Under the pieces are notes generated by a model. It searched no databases. It had not been told where the DNA came from and saw nothing but the letters and a program-made list of their open reading frames with translations. A stretch of 64,000 nt of DNA, taken from Catenulispora sp. EB89. GTDB taxonomy: Bacteria; Actinomycetota; Actinomycetes; Streptomycetales; Catenulisporaceae. Positions 25,483 to 35,777 of the stretch are shown piece after piece (position 1 is the stretch's first letter; each line of letters opens with the position of its first letter). Made by a program: the position numbers and the translations under genes. The stretch covers positions 558,001 through 622,000 of the forward strand of contig NZ_JBGCCU010000002.1 of the NCBI RefSeq assembly GCF_041261445.1, read 5' to 3'.

Positions 25483-28398
25483 CTACAGCCGCGGCTCACG
25501 CCTCCTGAGCGCCACCCGCGCCCAGCGCCGACCCCACCGCCGGCCGCTCCACCGCCGTCGCCGCCGTCCCCAGTGCTGCGGCTCGAAAGTCGCCGCGACT
25601 TCCTTCGCGCCGGCCTCGGCCCGCGCGGCGGCCGCCCGATCCCCGGTCGCCCGCAGTGCTTTCGCCAGGTCGGCCAGGATCTCAGCCTCCTGCCACGGCT
25701 CCTCGTAGCGGGCCGCGGTCGCCGCCGCCTCCCGGTACAGCCGCACCGCGTCGGCCGTGCGGCCCTGCGCCATCCACACCGAGGCCTGCATCCAGCGCAC
25801 CCGCATCAGGCCCCACGGGTCCTGGTACCGCTCGGCCAGCGCGGCGGCGTCCTCCAGGTGCTGGTCGGCGACGTCCAGCCGGCCCTCCTCGCGGCGCGCC
25901 CAAGCGAGCACCCGCAGCGTGTAGCTCTCCCACAGGCCCAGGCCCAGCTGCTGGAACGTCTCCAGCACCGGCATCATCAGCTCCACGGCCTCCTCGACCC
26001 GGCCCTGCTCCAGGCGGAGCATCGCCAGGCGGCGGCCGACGACCGCGGTCCAGTAGCGGTAGCCGGAGTCGTTGAAGGTGTCGAAGGACTGCCACATCAG
26101 GGCCTCGGCCTCGATCGGGCGGTGCTGGCGCAGGCGCAGCATGGCCAGGTCGAAGACCGCCGAGGCGCGCCAGAACCAGTGGCCGAGCTCGGTCAGGGTG
26201 TCGACGGCGGAGGTCAGCTGGCGCTCGGCCTCGGCGAACTTGTAGCGGCGGTTCAGCAGCACGCCGAGGTCTCGGCGGGCCCGGGCGGCCTCGGCGGGCT
26301 GGCGCACGTCCCAGTCCGCGCCCTGGTCGACGGCGTCGCCCTCGAACAGCGCCAGCGCCGCGCGGATCGCCTCCTCGGCGTCGGTGAAGCGGCGCAGTCC
26401 GGCGTAGGCCTCGCACAGATCGCGCAGGACGCGGGCCTCGGCGAGCTTGTTGCCCAGCACCCGCGACAGTTCCAGGGCCTGCTCCAGGTCGTGCACCGCC
26501 TCGGCGAAGTGGCCGGCGAAGTAGTGGCCGCGGCCGATCCAGCGCAGCGTGTAGGCCTCGCCGGGGCGGTGGCCGATCTCGCGGCACAGCCGCAGCGCGA
26601 CCGTGAAGTGCTGCTCGGCCTCGTCGAAGCGGTCCTGGTAGTGGCGCAGGACGCCGTAGCCCTGGTGGATGATCGACTCGGCGCGGCGGTCGTCGCGGCG
26701 GGTGGCGGCGTCCAGGCCGTCGTGCAGGACGTCGTCCCAGCGGTTCCAGACGGTGTAGACGGTCTCCAGCACCCGGGCCAGGACCACCGACAGCTCCCAG
26801 CACAGGTCCCAGAGCTGGGCGGCGTGCGCGCGCTCGACCATCCGGCCCAGGCGGCGGCAGTCGCCGAGCAGCCAGCGGGTCGGGCCGTACTCGGCGTAGC
26901 GGAGCAGGTCGGGGTCGTCGACGTGCCAGTGTTCGGCACTGGACGGCAGCGCGCCGCCGGCCCGGCCGTGGCGCGGGACGGTGGGGTCGGTGAGGTGCTC
27001 GGCGTACTCGGCCAGCGCGAGGAAGGCGCCGCCGAGCCGGGCCAGCGCGGCGCGCTGCTCGTCGGCGGCGTCCTCGGCGGCGAGGCGTTCCTCGGCGTAT
27101 TCACGCACGAGGGCGTGGAAGCGGTATTCGGTGCCGTTGGAACTGCCGCGCGCCGCACGCTCCAGCAACTGGGCCTCGACGAGGTCTTCCATCACCTCCA
27201 GGGCGGCCGCCACCGGAATGTCGAGCAACGGCGCCGGGGCCCACTCCCGCAGGGATATGGAGGGGAACAGCGTCAGCAGCCGGAAGGCTCGGCGGCTGCG
27301 CGGGTCGAGCTCGGCATAGGAGACCTCGATGGCATCGCGGACGCGGACGTCGCCGGAGCGGAACTCGTCGAGGCTCAGGCGCGCGGCGAGTTCGGCGAGG
27401 GTGCGGTGGTTGTCGGCGGCCAGCCGGGCGGCGACCAGGCGCAGGGCCAGCGGCAGGCCGCCGCAGGCGCGGATGATCTGGCGGGCGGCGTCCGGCTCGT
27501 CCTCGACGCGGCGGGCCCCGACATGCCGGACCAGGAGCTCGCGCAGCGAGTCGTCGTCGAGGCCGCCGACGGTGAAGGGCTCGGCCTCCAGCAGGCCCAG
27601 AGGACGGCGGCTGGTGATGACCGTGGCGCAGCCGCGGACCCGCGCGAGCAGCGGACGCACCTGCGCGGCGGACTTGGCGTCGTCGAGGACGACCAGGACC
27701 CGGCGGCCGACGAGGCGGTCGTGGTAGAGGCGGCGGCGCGCGTCCGCATCAGGCGGCACCTCCCCGGCCCGGACGCCGAGCGCGGCCAGCAGGCGCCCGA
27801 GGGCGGTGGAGGGATCGGGGGCGTCGCGGCCGGAGGGCCCGCCGGCGCTCAGCGAGCTGAGCGAGAGGTGCAGCACCCCGCCGGGATAGTCGCTGCGCAC
27901 CTCCTCGGCGAACTGCACGGCCAGCGAGGTCTTGCCGACGCCGCCCATGCCGTACAGGGCGAGAACCGGGGCCCCGCGGCCGTCATTGGCGACCCGCTCC
28001 AGCATGTCGCGCAGCTGATCGAGCTGCTGCCGCCGGCCGACGAACTGCTCGTCCGCAGGCGGCAACTCCAGACTCGGCGGCGCGGCCCCGTTGACCACCC
28101 GCGGATCCGGCCAACTGGCCCGCCGCCCCTCCGACGCCTTCCCCGCACCCTCGACGATGAGCCACTCGGTACCGATCGCGAGGATGCCGGTGATGAGCGA
28201 GACGGCGATCAGCGCCAGCGTCCACACCACAAGATTCCCGCGCGCGGAAACCTGCAGAACGATGGCACCGGAGGTGACGATCGTGTTCCCGATGACCAGG
28301 ATGAACCGGCGCCGCTGCCCCGGACTCAGGCGCACCAGCCGCCGCGGATGGTTCAGCCACCGAAGAATGCGGTGGCGTCCGCGCGCTGGTGAGGCCAT
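25483..28398 (-). CDS. Membrane-anchored STAND (NB-ARC) ATPase with TPR repeats
   Basis: The 971-residue protein has two N-terminal membrane helices (about 31-50 and 56-82), an NB-ARC-type ATPase with Walker A GMGGVGKTS at 150-158 and Walker B VLVVLDD, a winged-helix region (VSYAELDPRSRRAFRLLTLFP), and about ten TPR-like repeats to the C-terminus. It resembles the AfsR/SARP-associated module without a DNA-binding domain. STAND proteins are signalling switches that assemble on ligand sensing through the repeats; here the membrane anchor suggests sensing at the membrane. The ligand and output are unknown. Confidence 0.88.
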   Translation of the reverse strand: MASPARGRHRILRWLNHPRRLVRLSPGQRRRFILVIGNTIVTSGAIVLQVSARGNLVVWTLALIAVSLITGILAIGTEWLIVEGAGKASEGRRASWPDPRVVNGAAPPSLELPPADEQFVGRRQQLDQLRDMLERVANDGRGAPVLALYGMGGVGKTSLAVQFAEEVRSDYPGGVLHLSLSSLSAGGPSGRDAPDPSTALGRLLAALGVRAGEVPPDADARRRLYHDRLVGRRVLVVLDDAKSAAQVRPLLARVRGCATVITSRRPLGLLEAEPFTVGGLDDDSLRELLVRHVGARRVEDEPDAARQIIRACGGLPLALRLVAARLAADNHRTLAELAARLSLDEFRSGDVRVRDAIEVSYAELDPRSRRAFRLLTLFPSISLREWAPAPLLDIPVAAALEVMEDLVEAQLLERAARGSSNGTEYRFHALVREYAEERLAAEDAADEQRAALARLGGAFLALAEYAEHLTDPTVPRHGRAGGALPSSAEHWHVDDPDLLRYAEYGPTRWLLGDCRRLGRMVERAHAAQLWDLCWELSVVLARVLETVYTVWNRWDDVLHDGLDAATRRDDRRAESIIHQGYGVLRHYQDRFDEAEQHFTVALRLCREIGHRPGEAYTLRWIGRGHYFAGHFAEAVHDLEQALELSRVLGNKLAEARVLRDLCEAYAGLRRFTDAEEAIRAALALFEGDAVDQGADWDVRQPAEAARARRDLGVLLNRRYKFAEAERQLTSAVDTLTELGHWFWRASAVFDLAMLRLRQHRPIEAEALMWQSFDTFNDSGYRYWTAVVGRRLAMLRLEQGRVEEAVELMMPVLETFQQLGLGLWESYTLRVLAWARREEGRLDVADQHLEDAAALAERYQDPWGLMRVRWMQASVWMAQGRTADAVRLYREAAATAARYEEPWQEAEILADLAKALRATGDRAAAARAEAGAKEVAATFEPQHWGRRRRRWSGRRWGRRWARVALRRREPRL

Positions 28399-28508
28399 GC
28401 AGTCTCCCGTCTCATAAGGCTGATGTGTTCATTACGCCAGAGAGCCGAGACGGGGACAAGGGGTGGGCCGGGGGTTGGATACGGGCAACGGGGGCGGGGC
28501 GCAGCCGG

Positions 28509-29072
28509 TCAGAGCTCGCGGGGGCGCGGTCCCATCGGAGCGAAGTCGGTCAGCGTGAAGGAGAACGGTGCCGGGAGTTCGAGAGCGTCACCGAACGGGA
28601 CGCGGATGTCAGCGCGGTAGTCCTTGGCTTCGACATCAGGATGGCTGAACAGCACCGTCTCGCCGCGACCGCGGTCGACCAGCAAATACAGCGGGATGCC
28701 CACGGCAGCGTATGCACGGCGCTTGGCCTCGCGGTCATCCGCCGGCGCGGATGACGTCACCTCGACAGCCATCAACCATCCCGAAGGTGTACCCCACGAG
28801 GGCTCGCCCTCGAAAGCTCCCGGCTCAGCCACCGCCAGATCAGGGATGAAGTTGCCGAAAGGCGTACTCAGGCCGCGATGTCCCGAAATCCAAACCGGAA
28901 TCGCTGAATCACGCACAAGCTGAGTGTTCAGTTTGGCGAGCACTGATTCGTGGTCTCCGACCGGAGCTGGGTTCACGACAATCCTCCCGTCGATGAGCTC
29001 GGCGCGGTACTTGGGGCCGAGCGTCGCGTCGAACTCGAGGAAGGCTTGCCGCGTTTCCGCCGTGACCGTCAT
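28509..29072 (-). CDS. Uma2 family (DUF820) putative nuclease
   Basis: The 187-residue protein shows the PD-(D/E)XK-like Uma2 core: AELIDGRIVVNPAP, the PDLAV motif, and VEVTSSAPADDREAKRRAYAAVGIPLYLLVDRG, where the Asp, Glu and Lys residues are the expected metal-site residues. Members are abundant in actinomycetes and cyanobacteria; no biological role is proven. The ATG at 29072 has GGGAG 8 bases upstream and fits better than the ATG at 29123. Confidence 0.88.
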   Translation of the reverse strand: MTVTAETRQAFLEFDATLGPKYRAELIDGRIVVNPAPVGDHESVLAKLNTQLVRDSAIPVWISGHRGLSTPFGNFIPDLAVAEPGAFEGEPSWGTPSGWLMAVEVTSSAPADDREAKRRAYAAVGIPLYLLVDRGRGETVLFSHPDVEAKDYRADIRVPFGDALELPAPFSFTLTDFAPMGPRPREL

Positions 29073-29219
29073 GAGTGGCTCCCTGCTGCCGCCGTGGGCA
29101 TCGGAGTGTCCCGTTGTCGTCACACTCCGAGCATAGACTCACATGCGGGCCGCAGCGCGAGGGAAGCGAACCGGAAAGTAATCACCCAGAAGAGTAAATA
29201 TCCGTTCGAACACGCCGAA

Positions 29220-29247
29220 GGCGGCCCCGGCCGAAGCCAGAGCCGCC
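29220..29247 (-). terminator. UUCG-tetraloop terminator after groEL
   Basis: On the minus strand GGCGGCTCTGGC pairs with GCCGGGGCCGCC (two G-U pairs) around a TTCG loop, giving a 12-bp stem. It lies 52 bases after the groEL stop codon. Confidence 0.85.
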
Positions 29248-29298
29248 CTCCGCGTACAGCAGTTACCGCAGTTCCGAACCAGAACCCTGAGCCGAGGC

Positions 29299-31266
<1,968 letters not shown>

Positions 31267-31470
31267 CTAGACGATGACCCGGACCATGTCGGCCTGCGGG
31301 CCCTTCTGCCCCTGCGAGATCTCGAACTCGACGCGCTGGTTCTCTTCCAGGCTGCGGTAGCCGTCCATCTGGATCGCGCTGTAGTGGACGAAGACGTCCG
31401 ACCCGCCGTCGACCGCGATGAACCCGTAGCCCTTCTCCGCGTTGAACCACTTGACGGTGCCCTGAGCCAT
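31267..31470 (-). CDS. CspA family cold-shock protein
   Basis: The 67-residue protein is a single cold-shock domain: [15 protein letters not shown] (RNP1 KGYGFI at 13-18) and VFVHYSAI (RNP2). It binds single-stranded RNA and acts as an RNA chaperone. The ATG follows GGGGAG. A long, relatively A/T-rich stretch upstream may hold a structured 5' leader, as in other csp genes. Confidence 0.96.
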   Translation of the reverse strand: MAQGTVKWFNAEKGYGFIAVDGGSDVFVHYSAIQMDGYRSLEENQRVEFEISQGQKGPQADMVRVIV

Positions 31471-31816
31471 TCCGTACTCCCCTTGCTCCGGCTCTAGAGG
31501 AGTGGGCTACCCCCTGTGGAACCCCACCCCAATTCCGGCCCGCACCCCGCGGGCCAGGGTCGTTCGCCGCCGTACCACCCGCCGTACCAAGAGGGTTGAG
31601 CTGGAGGGATCTCGCCGAATCGTTCGACCGGCGCTGAGACTAGCCAATGTGACGCTCAGTACAACAGGTCTAAATCTCAGAGATTATTCAGAGGTTCGTA
31701 AGTGGTGCGCAGACAAATACGGACCGATCCCCGCGTATCTTCTCGCCCTGTTCACGGTGAGTAGATAACGATACGGGAACCGGCCCTCGTTCCGGGCACG
31801 CCGAAGCGCCGCCGCA
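31471..31816. other. Intergenic region upstream of the cold-shock gene
   Basis: This 346-base gap is lower in GC than its surroundings around 31640-31770. It contains no convincing gene: the one long plus-strand frame (31502-31768) is Arg-rich and lacks a ribosome-binding site. It probably holds the csp promoter and leader. A weak GGAAC/GTTCC hairpin near 31779-31797 could end the MoaD-like gene. Confidence 0.5.
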
Positions 31817-32092
31817 TCAGCCCCCTGCGACGGCCGGGATGATGGAGACGTTGCCGCCCTCCGGCACCGCCGTCCCCAGTCCTTCGGCGAAGCGCACGTC
31901 GTCGTCGTTCACGTAGACGTTCACGAAACGCCGCAGCTTGCCGTCGTCGTCCAGGACCCGCGCGCGGATCCCGGTGTGGTCGGCCTCCAGCTGGTCGATC
32001 ACCTCCGCCAGAGTACCGCCCGGCACCGACACCTCGGCCTTGCCGTCGGTGTAAGTACGCAGGATGGTGGGAATCCGTACGGTGATGCTCAT
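31817..32092 (-). CDS. MoaD/ThiS-like ubiquitin-fold sulfur carrier
   Basis: The 91-residue beta-grasp protein starts SITVRIPTILRTYTDGKAEVSVPGGTLAEVIDQLE and ends in the Gly-Gly tail (VAGG) that is activated as a thiocarboxylate. The family serves molybdopterin, thiamine or, for CysO, cysteine synthesis. Its place behind threonine synthase is the same as in other actinomycetes and suggests an amino-acid sulfur role, unproven here. The ATG at 32092 has AAGGAG 8 bases upstream; the ATG at 32098 is too close to it. Confidence 0.92.
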   Translation of the reverse strand: MSITVRIPTILRTYTDGKAEVSVPGGTLAEVIDQLEADHTGIRARVLDDDGKLRRFVNVYVNDDDVRFAEGLGTAVPEGGNVSIIPAVAGG

Positions 32093-32192
32093 AGCCATGC
32101 TCCTTACTCGATCCCCTCGCGGGGCGTCATGCCGATGAAGATTGCGCGAACAGCTTGATCCGCACCCGCGCGGTGCGGGAGCCCGGAAGCGG

Positions 32193-33455
32193 TCAGAGCG
32201 TCGCGCGGAAGGCGTCCAGGGACGGCTTGATGACCGCCGTGGGCCCGCAGTCCGAGACCGCGTCGAGGGTCTTGAGCCCGTCGCCGGAGTTGATGACCAC
32301 GGTCAGCGCGTCCGGGTCCAGCCGGCCGGCGTCGGCGAGCTTCTTCAGCACCCCCACCGTCACCCCGCCCGCGGTCTCGGCGAAGATGCCCTCGGTGCGC
32401 GCCAGCAGCTTCACACCCGCGCGGATCTCCTCGTCGGTCACGTCCTCGACCGTGCCGCCGGTGCGCCGGGCGATGTCCAGCACGTAGGGGCCGTCGGCGG
32501 GGTTGCCGATCGCCAGCGACTTGGCGATGGTGTCGGGCTGCTTCACCGGGCGGATGACGTCGATGCCGTCCTTGTAGGCCTGCGACACCGGGGAGCAGCC
32601 GGAGCCCTGGGCGCCGATCACCTTGTACGGGGTGTCCTCGACCAGGCCGAGCTTCACCAGCTCCCGGAAGCCCTTGTCGATCTTCGTGAGCTGCGATCCC
32701 GAGGCCACCGGAATCACGATCTGCTCCGGCAGCCGCCAGCCGAGCTGCTCGGCGATCTCGTACGCCAGCGTCTTGGAGCCCTCGGCGTAGTACGGCCGCA
32801 GGTTCACGTTGACGAAGCCCCACTTCTCGCCGAGCTCGTCGCCGATCAGCTCGCTGCAGAAACGGTTGACCTCGTCGTAGGTGCCGTCGATGGCGATCAG
32901 TCGGCCGCCGTAGACGGAGGCGACGACGATCTTCTCCTTCTCCAGGTCCGACGGGATGAACACGCAGGAGTCCAGCCCGGCCCGCGCCGCGGCGGCCCCG
33001 ACCGCGCCGGCCAGGTTGCCGGTGGAGGAGCAGGAGAGAGTGGTGTAGCCGAAGGCGTGGGCGGCCTGCACGGCGATCGCGACGACGCGGTCCTTGAAGG
33101 AGTGCGTCGGGTTGCCGGAGTCGTCCTTGACGTGGAGGTTCGTCAGGCCGAGTTCGCGGCCGAGGTGGTGCGCGCGGACCAGGCGGGTCCAGCCGGGGTT
33201 CGTGGTGGGGCGGGTGGCGACATCGGCCGGGACCGGCAGCAGCGGGGCGTAGCGCCAGATCGACGCCGGGCCGGCCTCGATCTGCTCGCGGGTGACGGTG
33301 CCGAAGTCGTAGGAGATCTCCAGGGGGCCGAAACACTCTTCACAGGCGAACTTCGGGCCGAGCTCCGTGGTGTGACCACACTCACGACAGGACAGATGCG
33401 CCGCGGGGCCGAAGGGGGCGGTCGTGGAGGGTGCCGTCGACAGGGTTGCGGACAT
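32193..33455 (-). CDS. thrC: Threonine synthase
   Basis: The 420-residue fold-type II PLP enzyme has Lys121 in NPTHSFKDRVVA as Schiff base, SCSSTGNLAGAVGAAAARAG as the phosphate-binding loop, and an N-terminal Cys4 ribbon (Cys23, Cys26, Cys38, Cys41) typical of this actinobacterial form. It converts O-phosphohomoserine to threonine. The ATG at 33455 follows AAAGGAA, which lies directly beside the 3' strand of helix P1 of a SAM riboswitch. The MoaD-like gene follows about 100 bases downstream and may be co-transcribed. Confidence 0.96.
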   Translation of the reverse strand: MSATLSTAPSTTAPFGPAAHLSCRECGHTTELGPKFACEECFGPLEISYDFGTVTREQIEAGPASIWRYAPLLPVPADVATRPTTNPGWTRLVRAHHLGRELGLTNLHVKDDSGNPTHSFKDRVVAIAVQAAHAFGYTTLSCSSTGNLAGAVGAAAARAGLDSCVFIPSDLEKEKIVVASVYGGRLIAIDGTYDEVNRFCSELIGDELGEKWGFVNVNLRPYYAEGSKTLAYEIAEQLGWRLPEQIVIPVASGSQLTKIDKGFRELVKLGLVEDTPYKVIGAQGSGCSPVSQAYKDGIDVIRPVKQPDTIAKSLAIGNPADGPYVLDIARRTGGTVEDVTDEEIRAGVKLLARTEGIFAETAGGVTVGVLKKLADAGRLDPDALTVVINSGDGLKTLDAVSDCGPTAVIKPSLDAFRATL

Positions 33456-33471
33456 GACGCGAGGTTCCTTT

Positions 33472-33602
33472 CCTCATCTTTCCCACGGCTCGGCGGCTGC
33501 CGGGTGGGCCGGAGTTGGCACCGCGCCGTGCCACGATGAGGTGGCAGAACGGATGGTTGCCGGAGCGTCGTAGGGCCGGTCCCTCAGCTCCTCTGGATGA
33601 GC
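33472..33602 (-). ncRNA. SAM-I riboswitch (S-box leader) of threonine synthase
   Basis: On the minus strand the RNA reads CUCAUCCAGAGG, then GCUGAGGGACCGGCCC, GACGCUCCGGCAACC, GGUGCCAACUCC and finally GGGAAAGAUGAGG. These are the conserved SAM-I core blocks in order: P1 (CUCAUC/GAUGAG), the P2 kink-turn with GAGC/GCUC, the P3 stem with GGUGCCAAUUCC-like strand, and P4 (CCCAC/GUGGG). The P1 3' strand ends only 17 bases before the thrC start codon, so there is no room for a terminator and control is probably translational. Confidence 0.93.
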
Positions 33603-33730
33603 ACTTATTGAGTTGTTGCTATGGAGCGTAAGCCTCCGGTGGCCAGGTGGGACCTACCCGTCCGGATCCCGAGACGACGGCGGCTCCGGCCGAGGGACGG
33701 GCCCAGGGCCCCTACTTACACACCGATCGA

Positions 33731-33751
33731 AGACCCGGCGAAGCCGGGTCT
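33731..33751 (+). promoter_or_regulatory. Stable hairpin in the gpgS leader
   Basis: AGACCCGGC and GCCGGGTCT form a perfect 9-bp stem with a GAA loop, 31 bases before the chosen start of gpgS. It may be an attenuator or mRNA stability element. Its presence argues that the codons upstream of about 33780 are leader rather than protein. Confidence 0.5.
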
Positions 33752-33782
33752 GGGTCGGGGGCGGGTGGGTAGGGATCTACTC

Positions 33783-34847
33783 TTGAAGAGGTTGCCGATA
33801 GCCGATTTCAGAGTGGAGAGCCCGGTGCTGGAAGAGGTGGAGCGGTGGCTTGACGCGCGCTCCTCGAAGGCCTCGGACTGGCCTCTGGAACGGCTGCTCG
33901 CCGCGAAGGCCGCCACCGGGGCCCGGATCAGCGTGGTACTGCCCGCGCTGGACGAGGAGGAGACCGTCGGCGCGATCGTCACCGCCATCCGCGAGGACCT
34001 GGTGGAGGCCGCGCCGCTGGTGGACGAGCTGCTGGTGGTGGACTCCGGCTCGGCCGACCGCACCGCGGAGAACGCCGCGGCGGCCGGGGCGAAGGTCCTG
34101 CACCGCGACGAGATCCTTCCCGGCATCCCGTCGGTGCGCGGCAAGGGCGAGGTGCTGTGGCGGTCGCTGGCCGCGACCACCGGCGACCTGGTCTGCTTCA
34201 TAGACGCCGACCTCAGGGAGTTCTCCTCCACGGTGGTCACCGGCGTGCTCGGGCCGCTGCTCTGCTCCCCCGACAACGACGCCATCCACCTGGTCAAGGC
34301 CATGTACGACCGGCCGCTCGTGGCCGGCTCCGCGGTGCTGCCGGCCGGCGGCGGCCGGGTCACGGAGCTGGTGGCGCGGCCGATCCTGAACCTGCACTGG
34401 CCGCTGCTGGCCGGCTTCGTGCAGCCGCTGGGCGGGGAGTACGCGGCGCGCCGGACGCTGCTGGAGCGGCTGCCGTTCCCGACCGGCTACGGCGTCGAGA
34501 CCGCGATGCTGATCGACACCCTGGCGCTGGTCGGGCTGGACGGCATGGCGCAGGTGGACGTCGGCGTGCGGCTGCACCACCACCAGGACGACGCCGGGCT
34601 GGGCCGGATGGCCAGCGAGATCATGCAGGTGGCGTGGGAGCGGCTGCGGCGCGAGGGGCGGATCGTGCCCGGCGGCGACGGCGCCCGACCGCACACGCTG
34701 ATGACGCAGTTCCACCGCGAGGCCGAGGGGTTCGCGCCGCGGTCGACGGATGTGACGGTGGTCGAGCGGCCGCCGATGCGGACCCTTACCCGGGGCGAGG
34801 GCGCCGGGGAAGTGGTCGGGGAAGCGGTCGGGGAAACAGAGCAGTAG
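33783..34847 (+). CDS. gpgS: Glucosyl-3-phosphoglycerate synthase (GT2/GT81-like)
   Basis: The 354-residue protein matches actinobacterial GpgS: ISVVLPALDEEETVGAIV, VDSGSADRT, GKGEVLWRSLAATTGDLVCFIDADLREF (metal-binding DAD), GGGRVTELVARP and GGEYAARRTLLERLPFPTGYGVE. It transfers glucose from NDP-glucose to 3-phosphoglycerate, the first step to glucosylglycerate and, in mycobacteria, methylglucose polysaccharides. The frame is open from an ATG at 33621, but those 54 codons are Arg/Pro-rich and lack a ribosome-binding site; TTG 33783 has AGGGA 7 bases upstream and gives the family length. Confidence 0.9.
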   Translation: MKRLPIADFRVESPVLEEVERWLDARSSKASDWPLERLLAAKAATGARISVVLPALDEEETVGAIVTAIREDLVEAAPLVDELLVVDSGSADRTAENAAAAGAKVLHRDEILPGIPSVRGKGEVLWRSLAATTGDLVCFIDADLREFSSTVVTGVLGPLLCSPDNDAIHLVKAMYDRPLVAGSAVLPAGGGRVTELVARPILNLHWPLLAGFVQPLGGEYAARRTLLERLPFPTGYGVETAMLIDTLALVGLDGMAQVDVGVRLHHHQDDAGLGRMASEIMQVAWERLRREGRIVPGGDGARPHTLMTQFHREAEGFAPRSTDVTVVERPPMRTLTRGEGAGEVVGEAVGETEQ

Positions 34848-34911
34848 CCGAGCCGGCGGAACGCTCCGCCGGCTGCCGGATGTCGCGCGCCGGTCCAGCG
34901 GTCGCGCCGGT

Positions 34912-35670
34912 CTAGGGGTTCGCGGCCGCCGAGCCGTCCGGAGTCTCCGGTATCCGAGGTCTGAACCAGGAGACCAGGCCCTCGATCCGGACGCCGTCGG
35001 GGTCGCGCGGAAGGCTGTCGAACTCCTTGACCAGCGCCTCCAACCGCTTCTGGAAGTCCGCGGCGACATCGGCGGGCAGGGTGGAGGACAGGAACATGAG
35101 CATGCCGCTGTTCTTCGCCTCCTCCGGATCAGAAGGGATCCCCAGATCGTCCAGGTGCCGCAGGAAGCGCTTGCGGTAGTCGGCCAGGTTCTCGTCGATG
35201 ATCCGGTCCATGGCCTCGCGGGTCTCGACCGGGTGCGCGGTGGGGTCGATCGTCAGCGAACCCTGCGCCGACCGGTACTTGGTCTCGACGATGCCGGACA
35301 CCACCCGGGTCTCCGCGGCCTCGATCAAGCCGGCTTCCAGCAGCACCTTCAGGTGCCGGTAGAGCTTGGTCTGCGGCTGGCCGAGGTCCTCGGCCAGCTC
35401 CTTGGCCGACTTCGGCACCCGGTCGCGGGACAGCGCCCGCAGCAGTGACAGCCGCGTGGTGTCGGCGAGCGCCTTGATGGTGTCGACGTCGGTGACGGTG
35501 CGCACCACCTCCTGGATCAGCGCCACCTGTTCCCGCGCGGCGGAGACCTCTTCATGCACCTCACGAAGCGCACCGGCCACCTCGGCGTTGGCATCCCGGA
35601 TCGCGGTGCGCGCCGAGTCCAGCGCCCCGGCCAGGTCGGAGGTCGTGTTCTTGCTGCCCATGGGGTCCAT
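34912..35670 (-). CDS. ArsR-type winged-helix regulator with long C-terminal domain
   Basis: The 252-residue protein has a predicted coiled coil (about 14-55), then an ArsR-like HTH (TIKALADTTRLSLLRALSRDRVPKSAKELAEDLGQPQTKLYRHLKVLLEAGLIEAAETRVVSGIVETKYR, about 64-134) and a helical C-terminal part of about 110 residues. This layout is the HTH_20-type regulator common beside MFS genes. It diverges from an MFS transporter over a perfect inverted repeat, its likely operator. ATG 35670 or 35661 could be the start. Confidence 0.88.
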   Translation of the reverse strand: MDPMGSKNTTSDLAGALDSARTAIRDANAEVAGALREVHEEVSAAREQVALIQEVVRTVTDVDTIKALADTTRLSLLRALSRDRVPKSAKELAEDLGQPQTKLYRHLKVLLEAGLIEAAETRVVSGIVETKYRSAQGSLTIDPTAHPVETREAMDRIIDENLADYRKRFLRHLDDLGIPSDPEEAKNSGMLMFLSSTLPADVAADFQKRLEALVKEFDSLPRDPDGVRIEGLVSWFRPRIPETPDGSAAANP

Positions 35671-35694
35671 CTTGCCAGACGCTCACGGATGCGT

Positions 35695-35720
35695 CATCAT
35701 TCACTCAAGCGTGAATGATG
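35695..35720. promoter_or_regulatory. Perfect 10-bp inverted repeat operator
   Basis: CATCATTCAC (35695-35704) and GTGAATGATG (35711-35720) flank TCAAGC. It lies 25 bases before the ArsR-like gene and 57 bases before the divergent MFS gene; a further half site GTGAATG sits at 35729-35735. Confidence 0.75.
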
Positions 35721-35777
35721 GTGAGAGGGTGAATGCTCGCGCCAACGCGAACGTTCATGAATCAGGGAGGGTTCACG

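Noticed and set aside
31502..31768. Open frame of 88 codons on the plus strand before the cold-shock gene
   Set aside because: Arg/Pro-rich, no ribosome-binding site and no recognisable motif; the region fits a promoter/leader of the csp gene better.
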